From Sedimentitalea sp039941015 (lineage in GTDB: Bacteria; Pseudomonadota; Alphaproteobacteria; Rhodobacterales; Rhodobacteraceae): 64,000 bases of DNA. The translations under genes and the position numbers were made by a program. Numbering within the stretch: the first letter of the stretch is position 1; each line of letters starts with the position of its first letter. The stretch lies in NCBI RefSeq assembly GCF_039941015.1, contig NZ_JBDVFI010000009.1. One strand, 5' to 3'. Below, piece after piece: positions 33,486 through 40,421 of the stretch. Under the pieces are notes generated by a model. It made no database searches, had not been told where the DNA came from, and saw only the letters and a list, made by a program, of their open reading frames with translations.

Positions 33486-35678
33486 CTACCGCCCCTTCCG
33501 CTTCACATTCCCGCCCCGTTGCCCCGGCCTGCCAGCCGTTGATCGGCCACGCGACTTTACCGCCGCCTCCGAGGCCTTCTCCACTGCATATTGCCGGGCC
33601 AGCGGGTCGTCAGAAACCGCCAGATCCACTGCTTCCAGCCGTTTGACCTCGTCCCGCAACCGCGCGGCTTCTTCGAATTCGAGGTTCTCTGCCGCTTTGC
33701 GCATGTCGGTGCGCAAGCCTTCCAGCACGGCTTCCAGATTGGCACCATTCAGCGGCTTGTCGATCTTGGCGGTGACGCGGGACATGTCCGTATCGCCCTT
33801 GTAGAGCCCGGCCAGCACGTCCTCGACGTTCTTTTTCACCGTTGACGGTGTGATCCCGCGTTCTTCGTTATACGCTATCTGCTTGGCGCGGCGGCGGTCG
33901 GTTTCGCCAAGGGCACGCTCCATCGATCCGGTGATCCGGTCGGCATACATGATGACCCGCCCCTCGGCGTTCCGCGCCGCCCGCCCGATGGTCTGGATCA
34001 ACGAGGTTTCAGAGCGCAGGAACCCTTCCTTGTCCGCATCGAGAATAGCCACCAGCCCGCATTCGGGGATATCCAGCCCCTCGCGCAGCAGATTGATGCC
34101 GATCAGCACGTCAAATGCCCCGAGCCGCAGATCACGCAGAATCTCGATGCGTTCCAGTGTGTCGATATCGCTGTGCATATAGCGCACCTTGATGCCCTGC
34201 TCGTGCATGTATTCGGTCAGATCCTCGGCCATGCGTTTGGTCAGGGTGGTGACCAGCGTGCGGAAGCCATCGGCGGCGACCTTGCGCACCTCATCCAGCA
34301 GATCATCGACCTGCATGTCCACCGGGCGGATTTCGACCATGGGGTCCAGCAATCCGGTCGGCCGGATAACCTGTTCTGTGAACACCCCGCCAGTCTGCTC
34401 GATTTCCCATTTCGCGGGGGTGGCGGACACGAACACCGATTGCGGGCGCATTGCGTCCCATTCCTCGAACTTGAGAGGGCGGTTGTCCATACAGGATGGC
34501 AGGCGAAACCCATGTTCGGCCAGCGTGAATTTGCGTCGGTGGTCGCCTTTGTACATGCCGCCGATCTGCGGCACCGACACATGGCTTTCATCGGCAAAAA
34601 CAATCGCGTTGTCAGGGATGAATTCGAACAGCGTTGGGGGCGGTTCACCCGGCGCACGCCCCGTCAGATACCGCGAATAGTTTTCGATGCCGTTGCAGAA
34701 CCCCTGCGCCTCGATCATTTCGATATCGAAATTGGTGCGCTGTTCCAACCGTTGCGCTTCGAGCAGTTTGCCATCGGCGACGAGGTGATCCAGACGCTCG
34801 CGCAGCTCTTTCTTGATGCTGATCACCGCCTGATTCAACGTCGGTTTCGGCGTCACATAGTGGCTGTTGGCATAGACCCGGATTTTCTCGAATGTATCCG
34901 TACGCTCGCCGGTCAGCGGATCAAACTCGGTGATGCCCTCAAGCTCTTCGCCAAAGAACGACAGCCGCCAGGCGCGGTCTTCAAGGTGGGCGGGAAAGAT
35001 CTCCAGAGAATCGCCACGCACACGAAAGCTACCGCGTTGAAACGCCTGATCGTTGCGACGGTACTGCTGCTCAACGAGTGCCGCCATGACCTGTCGCTGG
35101 TCGTATTCCTGACCTACCTTCAGATCCTGCGTCATCGCGCCGTAGGTTTCGACCGAACCGATGCCGTAGATGCAAGAGACAGAGGCCACGATGATTACAT
35201 CATCCCGCTCTAACAACGCCCGGGTCGCCGAGTGACGCATCCGGTCGATCTGTTCGTTGATCTGGCTTTCCTTCTCGATATAGGTATCGCTGCGCGGCAC
35301 GTAGGCTTCGGGCTGGTAATAGTCATAGAAGCTGACGAAATACTCGACCGCGTTGTCCGGAAAGAACCCCTTGAATTCGCCGTAAAGCTGGGCCGCCAGC
35401 GTCTTGTTGGGTGCAAGTATAATCGCCGGACGCTGGGTCTCTTCGATGACCTTGGCCATGGTAAAGGTTTTGCCGGTCCCCGTCGCACCCAACAGCACCT
35501 GATTGCGTTCTCCTTGGTTCACCGCCTGCGCCAATTCCACGATCGCAGTAGGTTGGTCGCCCGCGGGTTCGAATTCGGTTGACATCACCAGCCGTTTGCC
35601 GCCTTCAAGCTTTTCGCGAGGCGGCCCGCTAGGGGCGTTCATCATTGGCATCGAACTATCAGTATGGACATGGGGCAT
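33486..35678 (-). CDS. uvrB: Excinuclease ABC subunit B UvrB
   Basis: DNA-loading helicase-like subunit of nucleotide excision repair, working with UvrA and UvrC. Domains in order: Walker A GATGTGKTF, the beta-hairpin with FVSFYDYYQPEAY, the helicase motif VFADESHVS, the C-terminal helicase half with INLLREGLDIPE, and a C-terminal UVR motif (LEFEEAARLRDEVKRLE) for UvrC contact. The basic C-terminal tail is an extension common in Rhodobacteraceae. The frame is open to 35777, but the ATG at 35678 follows a GGAG box and gives 730 residues with the usual short leader; the longer start would add 33 residues unlike the family. Confidence 0.95.
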   Translation of the reverse strand: MPHVHTDSSMPMMNAPSGPPREKLEGGKRLVMSTEFEPAGDQPTAIVELAQAVNQGERNQVLLGATGTGKTFTMAKVIEETQRPAIILAPNKTLAAQLYGEFKGFFPDNAVEYFVSFYDYYQPEAYVPRSDTYIEKESQINEQIDRMRHSATRALLERDDVIIVASVSCIYGIGSVETYGAMTQDLKVGQEYDQRQVMAALVEQQYRRNDQAFQRGSFRVRGDSLEIFPAHLEDRAWRLSFFGEELEGITEFDPLTGERTDTFEKIRVYANSHYVTPKPTLNQAVISIKKELRERLDHLVADGKLLEAQRLEQRTNFDIEMIEAQGFCNGIENYSRYLTGRAPGEPPPTLFEFIPDNAIVFADESHVSVPQIGGMYKGDHRRKFTLAEHGFRLPSCMDNRPLKFEEWDAMRPQSVFVSATPAKWEIEQTGGVFTEQVIRPTGLLDPMVEIRPVDMQVDDLLDEVRKVAADGFRTLVTTLTKRMAEDLTEYMHEQGIKVRYMHSDIDTLERIEILRDLRLGAFDVLIGINLLREGLDIPECGLVAILDADKEGFLRSETSLIQTIGRAARNAEGRVIMYADRITGSMERALGETDRRRAKQIAYNEERGITPSTVKKNVEDVLAGLYKGDTDMSRVTAKIDKPLNGANLEAVLEGLRTDMRKAAENLEFEEAARLRDEVKRLEAVDLAVSDDPLARQYAVEKASEAAVKSRGRSTAGRPGQRGGNVKRKGR

Positions 35679-35873
35679 AGGGCTCTCCGGCGGCAGGTCC
35701 CACAGAGTTGTTCTCTTTCTGGTCCGGTTCAACCCCATATCCGTTGATCTATCCGCACTGATGTCAGAAATTGTCATTAGATGCCTCTGTTGCGGTCTCA
35801 GGTGCGGCGAAACGATGCTTGCCCAATGCCCTGAAATCCCGGATAAACGGCAAGACGAACAAGGGAGCGCCCC

Positions 35874-36185
35874 ATGCGTGCACGGATCTACAAACCCGCG
35901 AGAAACGCGATGACCTCGGGCATGGCAAAGACCCGGACCTGGGTATTGGATTATGCCCCTGCAACGTCACGCGATGTCGATCCGCTAATGGGCTGGACCT
36001 CGTCTGACGACACACAAAGTCAGGTGCGCCTGCGTTTCTCCAGCAAAGAGGCCGCGCTGGACTATGCCAAGGCGCATGGCATCGACGCCGAAGTGATCGA
36101 ACCCAAGTCGCGCAAACAGAACATCCGGCCCGGTGGCTATGCCGACAACTTCGCGCCCAACCGACGCACGGTCTGGACCCACTGA
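35874..36185 (+). CDS. Complex I accessory subunit, NDUFS4 family
   Basis: A 103-residue homologue of mitochondrial NDUFS4 (18 kDa/AQDQ subunit), an accessory protein of the peripheral arm of NADH:quinone oxidoreductase found in alphaproteobacteria. Family marks: ARIYKPARNAMTSG at the N terminus, WVLDYAP, GWTSSDDTQSQVRLRF in the middle and the C-terminal NFAPNRRTVWTH. It lies alone, away from the nuo operon, next to a GNAT gene whose frame starts at or just before its stop codon. Confidence 0.93.
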   Translation: MRARIYKPARNAMTSGMAKTRTWVLDYAPATSRDVDPLMGWTSSDDTQSQVRLRFSSKEAALDYAKAHGIDAEVIEPKSRKQNIRPGGYADNFAPNRRTVWTH

Positions 36186-36667
36186 GCGGGATCGATATAC
36201 GGCCCGCCGACCCCGGTGCGCCAGCCATCCGCGCGATGATCGAGGCGCATCTGGCGCATAGCCAGGAAACCACACCGCAAGAGAGCATTCATGCGATGCC
36301 AGCGGATGCGTTGCGCGCACCCGACATTCGATTCTGGGCGATTTATGAAAATGACGTCCCCTTGGGCTGTGGTGCGCTCAAGGATTTGGGTGACGGTCTT
36401 GCCGAAGTCAAATCGGTCCATGTTGCCACATCTGCCCGCAGGCGCGGACTGGCCCGCCAATTCATGACATTCCTCGAAGCCCAAGCACGGCAAGCCGGGT
36501 ATCAGGTCATGGCGCTGGAAACCGGCTCATCCCTGCTTCCAGCGTTTGATGCTGCCCGTGCGCTTTATCACTCGCTGGGATATGAGCCTTGCGATCCAAT
36601 TCCCGGCTATATCCCAGACCCCTACAGCGTATTCCTGCGCTTGGGGCTTGAACCCCGCAGCGAATAG
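36182..36667 (+). CDS. GNAT-family N-acetyltransferase
   Basis: Acetyl-CoA-dependent N-acetyltransferase. The acetyl-CoA loop segment VHVATSARRRGLARQFM and the C-terminal ALYHSLGYEPCDPI are visible. The first ATG (36236) gives 143 residues but cuts off a normal GNAT first strand, since the frame upstream reads IDIRPADPGAPAIRAM. No ATG, GTG or TTG precedes it in frame; a CTG at 36182 overlaps the NDUFS4-like stop (CTGA) and is proposed as the start, giving 161 residues. The substrate is unknown. Confidence 0.75.
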   Translation: MSGIDIRPADPGAPAIRAMIEAHLAHSQETTPQESIHAMPADALRAPDIRFWAIYENDVPLGCGALKDLGDGLAEVKSVHVATSARRRGLARQFMTFLEAQARQAGYQVMALETGSSLLPAFDAARALYHSLGYEPCDPIPGYIPDPYSVFLRLGLEPRSE

Positions 36668-36688
36668 CAGCAAGAAGTGGCAGCAAGC

Positions 36689-36765
36689 GGTCCCTTAGCT
36701 CAACTGGATAGAGCAGCTGACTTCTAATCAGCAGGTTGGGGGTTCGAGTCCTCCAGGGATCGCCA
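36689..36765 (+). tRNA. tRNA-Arg (anticodon TCT)
   Basis: A complete 77-base cloverleaf with encoded CCA: acceptor GGTCCCT pairs with AGGGATC, the anticodon stem GCTGA/TCAGC encloses loop CTTCTAA with anticodon TCT, and the T-loop is TTCGAGT. Reads AGA (and AGG by wobble). Confidence 0.97.
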
Positions 36766-36787
36766 GCTCACCAAGTTCTACTGCGGC

Positions 36788-37018
36788 CTAACAGCCCGCA
36801 GCGTTGTTTCCGGCCATGCCACCGGCAACGGCACCGCCAGCGGTCAGGATGTCCCTGCCGCTTCCGCCGCCGAATTGATTGCCGACCGCCCCGCCAAGCA
36901 GCGCGCCTGCAACAGTTGCACCTGCGCAACCAACCTGACGTTGCTCTGCAGGAGTCGTCGCACACGCCTGCAGCAATCCCATAGCGGCGATGATCGCCAA
37001 AATACTGCTCTTTTTCAT
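36788..37018 (-). CDS. Small lipoprotein with glycine-zipper segment
   Basis: A 76-residue secreted protein with a lipoprotein signal peptide (lipobox LQAC, Cys near residue 19), followed by a glycine-rich membrane-inserting stretch with the repeats GALLGGAVG and GGAVAGGMAG, as in glycine-zipper/17-kDa-antigen-like outer membrane lipoproteins. The ATG at 37018 is chosen over a GTG-type start at 37030 because it begins the basic n-region MKKSS. Function unknown. Confidence 0.8.
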   Translation of the reverse strand: MKKSSILAIIAAMGLLQACATTPAEQRQVGCAGATVAGALLGGAVGNQFGGGSGRDILTAGGAVAGGMAGNNAAGC

Positions 37019-37198
37019 TGGTCTCACCATTTTATTGTTTTGTTTCGTGTCTAGCCTGTACCGGAGAACTTAACTGGTCGCAGAATCGCAGTAAAGATAT
37101 TCCCAGATTTCAATGCCTGCAGGGTCGGCGTTATCTCGCCGTTCTGTCGCTGCCCGCCCTATTAGCAGTCCGGTACGGGTGGTCCCATGGCACGGGCG

Positions 37199-37816
37199 CT
37201 AGACCTCCTCGATCAGTTCCGGGCTATCGTCCTGTATGCCGAATGATTTGACGATATGGTGCCTTAGCGAGGCGCCCGCACCCAAATCCTTGTCTTGTTT
37301 CCCCGCGAGCCAGGCATCCCGTTCATCGGCATTCAAGATCACCGGCATGCGGTGATGTACATCCTCAACGTCCGAGTTGGCTGCGCGCGTCAAGATGGTA
37401 CAGGTTCTCATGTCATTCCAGATAGACAACAGCCCAGCAAACCAGAGCGTTTCTTCGTTTGCTGCGCTCTGGATGAAATGCGGCGTCTTCTGACCTTTCG
37501 TGCCTGTCCATTCGTAATAGCCGCCGGCCGGGATCAGACAGCGGCCATATTTCCAAGCCGCACGAAACGTAGGCTTTGCATCTGCTTCTTCGATTCGGGC
37601 ATTGAACGTGGTGGCCTTCCACTCCTGCATTTCGCCCTTGTGCCAGACCGGAATGAACCACCAGCGCGCCCATGCGAATTGTCCCTCTTCGGCTGGTCGG
37701 ATCAGTACATCCTGCGTCGGCTTAATGTTGAATCGGCGTGCAAACGGATCAATTCCAATCTCCGAATGCTCAATCTCGGTCCCGCGCAGGTTGGGGTCTA
37801 TAAATCGGCCACACAT
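37199..37816 (-). CDS. SOS response-associated peptidase (SRAP, YedK/HMCES type)
   Basis: Forms a covalent thiazolidine DNA-protein crosslink with abasic sites in single-stranded DNA, shielding them from cleavage. The initiator Met is followed at once by the catalytic Cys2 (MCGRF); the other active-site residues are visible as Asn72 (FNAR), Glu102 (GGYYEW) and His154 (HHRMP). The upstream in-frame extension to 37936 would bury Cys2 and is rejected, since the N-terminal amine of Cys2 is needed. The 205-residue length is normal. The neighbouring minus-strand gene is an AlkX/YcaQ glycosylase. Confidence 0.92.
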   Translation of the reverse strand: MCGRFIDPNLRGTEIEHSEIGIDPFARRFNIKPTQDVLIRPAEEGQFAWARWWFIPVWHKGEMQEWKATTFNARIEEADAKPTFRAAWKYGRCLIPAGGYYEWTGTKGQKTPHFIQSAANEETLWFAGLLSIWNDMRTCTILTRAANSDVEDVHHRMPVILNADERDAWLAGKQDKDLGAGASLRHHIVKSFGIQDDSPELIEEV

Positions 37817-37862
37817 GCCGCGTCCTTTCGCGTTGGTCTCAGGCGCGCGGCCTGTTGTCGGT

Positions 37863-39065
37863 CTAAAGCGGAGCTCGAAGCCAGCCGTCTTCCATCTTGA
37901 TATCGTCCAATCCGGTAAACCGGCAGACGCGCTCAAGCTCGGCCATCAATCGCGTGGTTCGCGCCCCTGACCAACGGACTCCGCGTTCCGGCCACAGAGC
38001 GATAACGGACAAACAACAACAATCACGCTGCGCTTTCATGTCAATCCGCCCAATCAAACGATCCCCTTCGAGCAGGGGAAACACGTAATAGCCGTATTTG
38101 CGCTTTGCTGCGGGAACAAAGACTTCGATCCGGTAGTGAAATCCAAACAGCCTTTGAGCACGGTCGCGATTGCGCAAGGCCGGATCAAACGGGCTGAGAA
38201 CACGAATGCGGCCCGGTGGCTTTGGTGCCTGCCCTGCCGCGTCCTCTACATCCGGTCGTGCCAGGCAGCGGCGCAGCTGGCCATCGTGCCCTTCGATATC
38301 GACCGGAACCAGCGTGCCGCGCGCCAGTTCCCGTGCGCACCACTCCTTTGCTTCCTGGGGTGTCGCCGTATCCCAGAACGCCGCGATTTCGCCCGAAGTG
38401 GCAAAACCCAACCGGTCAATCGCGCCGCCGCAAAGCCAATCGACAGTTTCCTCGGGATCGGGGACATCCTGCGCACTGTCGATCACGCGCTCGGTGAGGT
38501 CATACCGCTTCTGGAACCCGTCACGCCCCACGACCGTCAGGGCACCACTGCGCCACAAAAACTCGAGCGCCGTTTTGGACGGATGCCAATCCCACCATCC
38601 ACCGCCGCCCTTCTTTTCATCCTTGCCGACATCCGACGAACAGACCGCCCCGTGATCACGCACATGATCCAGCACCGTCTGGAACTGTTGCTCAAATCCG
38701 TCCCGGCGCCAGTTGCGCCATCGGTGCTTCAGCAGTTCCGCATCCCGCCGGAACCGCAATTGCCAATGCGGATAGAAATCCATCGGAATGACTGCGGCGT
38801 CATGAGTCCAGTGCTCAAACAGCGCCCGGTCCTTTTCATAGAGCCGCTTAAGATGCTTTGCCCGATAGGTCGGACGGCGGGCATAAAGGATCATATCATG
38901 GGCGCGGGCCAGCGTGTTGATGCTGTCCAACTGCACGAATCCCAGGCGATGGATCAGCGCGTGCAGGTCTTCGCCTTTGGCTGGGCCAGCAGGCTGTTCA
39001 GCCAGGGCGTGCCGGTCAAGAAACAGATGCCGCGCGGCGCGGTTTCCGAGCGTCGCGACGCTCAT
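37863..39065 (-). CDS. Interstrand-crosslink DNA glycosylase, YcaQ/AlkX (HTH_42) family
   Basis: A 400-residue winged-helix glycosylase of the family that unhooks alkylation-derived interstrand crosslinks. The catalytic motif of the AlkX/YcaQ branch, Q-phi-D, is visible as Gln45-Leu46-Asp47 in FVQLDSINTLARAHD; the AlkZ branch has Q-phi-Q. The segment LSPFDPALRNRDRAQRLFGF near residue 290 is another family mark. It overlaps the LacI-type regulator gene upstream by 4 bases and precedes the SRAP gene, so regulator, glycosylase and perhaps SRAP share a transcript. Confidence 0.88.
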   Translation of the reverse strand: MSVATLGNRAARHLFLDRHALAEQPAGPAKGEDLHALIHRLGFVQLDSINTLARAHDMILYARRPTYRAKHLKRLYEKDRALFEHWTHDAAVIPMDFYPHWQLRFRRDAELLKHRWRNWRRDGFEQQFQTVLDHVRDHGAVCSSDVGKDEKKGGGGWWDWHPSKTALEFLWRSGALTVVGRDGFQKRYDLTERVIDSAQDVPDPEETVDWLCGGAIDRLGFATSGEIAAFWDTATPQEAKEWCARELARGTLVPVDIEGHDGQLRRCLARPDVEDAAGQAPKPPGRIRVLSPFDPALRNRDRAQRLFGFHYRIEVFVPAAKRKYGYYVFPLLEGDRLIGRIDMKAQRDCCCLSVIALWPERGVRWSGARTTRLMAELERVCRFTGLDDIKMEDGWLRAPL

Positions 39066-40087
39066 CGCCTCTTGAGGGTATCGCCATATGCGATGGTCGG
39101 CGTCAGGGTCACGTTGTCATTGTGTGCACCATCTGGCTCTGCCAACCGTCCGGCAACGATCTTGGCCGCTGTCCGCCCGATCTCCAGCCTGCAGGCATCC
39201 ATCGTCGCAAGCTTACGCGGCAGCCCCTGCAAGAGTTCGACTCCGTTGAACCCCGCCAATCCGATCTGTCCGGGCACATCAATACCCTGATCCAGCAGGT
39301 AGAGCAGGCCACCGGCGCCAATCATATCGTTGGAATAATACAAGAAATCGAGTTCAGGCGAGCGTTCAAGCATTTCTTGCGTCATCTCGCGGCCCTTGGC
39401 GAGCGCAGAGCCTCCGGAATAAAAAGCCCTATCTTCAATTTCGACGCCGTTCTTGGCCAAGACTTCGGTGAAGCCTTCAAACCGCTTCCGCGCACGATGA
39501 TCCAACGGCATCTTGGTCCCCATGAACCCGATATGTTGATATCCTGCCTTCAGTATTGCGGTCGCCATTTCGCGCCCTGCACGGCGATGCGAAATGCCAA
39601 CCATGGCATCCACTGGCACGCCGTCGGTATCCATTATCTCGACCACCGGAATACCAGCGGCCCGCAGCATGGCGCGACTGGCGTCCGAATGTTCAAGTCC
39701 GGCAATGATTACACCGGACGGGCGCCAGGACAGCATTTCATAAAGAACGCGTTCTTCCTTTTCCGGCATATAGTCGCTGACCCCGACTACGGGCTGCAAC
39801 TCGGTATCTTCAAGCACCTGGTTAATACCTGTCAGCACCTCGGGAAAAACCATGTTGGACAATGACGGGATGATGACAGCAACCAGATTGACCCGGCTTG
39901 ATGCCAGCGCCCCCGCGATCTTGTTGGGAACATACCCCAGCTCTTTGGCCGCGGCGAGCACACGCTTGCGGGTCGCGTCCGAAACGTCCCCTCGATTGCG
40001 CAGCACGCGGCTGACCGTCATTTCGGAAACGCCGGATGCTTCAGAGACATCGCGCAGCGTCAGAGGGCGTTTGGAATCAAGCGACAA
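39062..40087 (-). CDS. LacI-family regulator, GntR(gluconate)-like
   Basis: A 341-residue repressor: N-terminal LacI helix-turn-helix (about 9-55, with MTVSRVLRNRGDVS), then a periplasmic-binding-protein-like effector domain. The segments IPSLSNMVFPEVL and IPVVEIMDTDG follow E. coli GntR/IdnR. A palindrome matching the GntR operator pattern lies 30 bases upstream, supporting autoregulation and a sugar-acid effector. No gluconate genes are in the window, and the gene overlaps the DNA glycosylase gene, so its target operon is elsewhere. Confidence 0.88.
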   Translation of the reverse strand: MSLDSKRPLTLRDVSEASGVSEMTVSRVLRNRGDVSDATRKRVLAAAKELGYVPNKIAGALASSRVNLVAVIIPSLSNMVFPEVLTGINQVLEDTELQPVVGVSDYMPEKEERVLYEMLSWRPSGVIIAGLEHSDASRAMLRAAGIPVVEIMDTDGVPVDAMVGISHRRAGREMATAILKAGYQHIGFMGTKMPLDHRARKRFEGFTEVLAKNGVEIEDRAFYSGGSALAKGREMTQEMLERSPELDFLYYSNDMIGAGGLLYLLDQGIDVPGQIGLAGFNGVELLQGLPRKLATMDACRLEIGRTAAKIVAGRLAEPDGAHNDNVTLTPTIAYGDTLKRR

Positions 40088-40116
40088 GGGTCAATCTTTC
40101 TATGTATGCTGAAAGG

Positions 40117-40132
40117 ATGTTATCGCGAACAT
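40117..40132. promoter_or_regulatory. GntR-type operator upstream of the LacI-family gene
   Basis: ATGTTATCGCGAACAT matches the E. coli gluconate repressor pattern ATGTTA-N4-TAACAT at 15 of 16 positions counted with free spacer. It lies just upstream of the regulator gene on the minus strand, a usual place for an autoregulatory operator. Confidence 0.6.
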
Positions 40133-40200
40133 ACCGTCGGGATCAACTCTGCCGCAAACCCCATGACAATCGCATATTTCCACGCTAAGAGGGTCGCCGT

Positions 40201-40277
40201 GGCCCCGTGGCTCAACTGGATAGAGCAGCCCCCTCCTAAGGGGCAGGTTGCAGGTTCGAATCCTGCCGGGGTCACCA
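40201..40277 (+). tRNA. tRNA-Arg (anticodon CCT)
   Basis: A complete 77-base cloverleaf with encoded CCA: acceptor GGCCCCG pairs with CGGGGTC, anticodon stem GCCCC/GGGGC encloses loop CTCCTAA with anticodon CCT, T-loop TTCGAAT. Reads AGG. Confidence 0.97.
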
Positions 40278-40421
40278 GTGGGCGATTGGTCACGCCTGAG
40301 TCGCCAAGCGATTGCAGTCTCTCTTGCGACGTTCGCTACGTTCTAGTTAGCAGATCGGGCGTCGAATCGTTAGGTGCGCTTGGTGTGCCGCACTCGTTCA
40401 ACCGGGACGCAATGGTTCCGG

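Noticed and set aside
34173..35213. A 346-codon plus-strand open frame inside uvrB
   Set aside because: Antisense shadow of a conserved housekeeping gene.
36689..40277. The interval between two tRNA-Arg genes as an integrated element
   Set aside because: No integrase, no repeat of a tRNA 3' end, and the enclosed genes are ordinary chromosomal genes.
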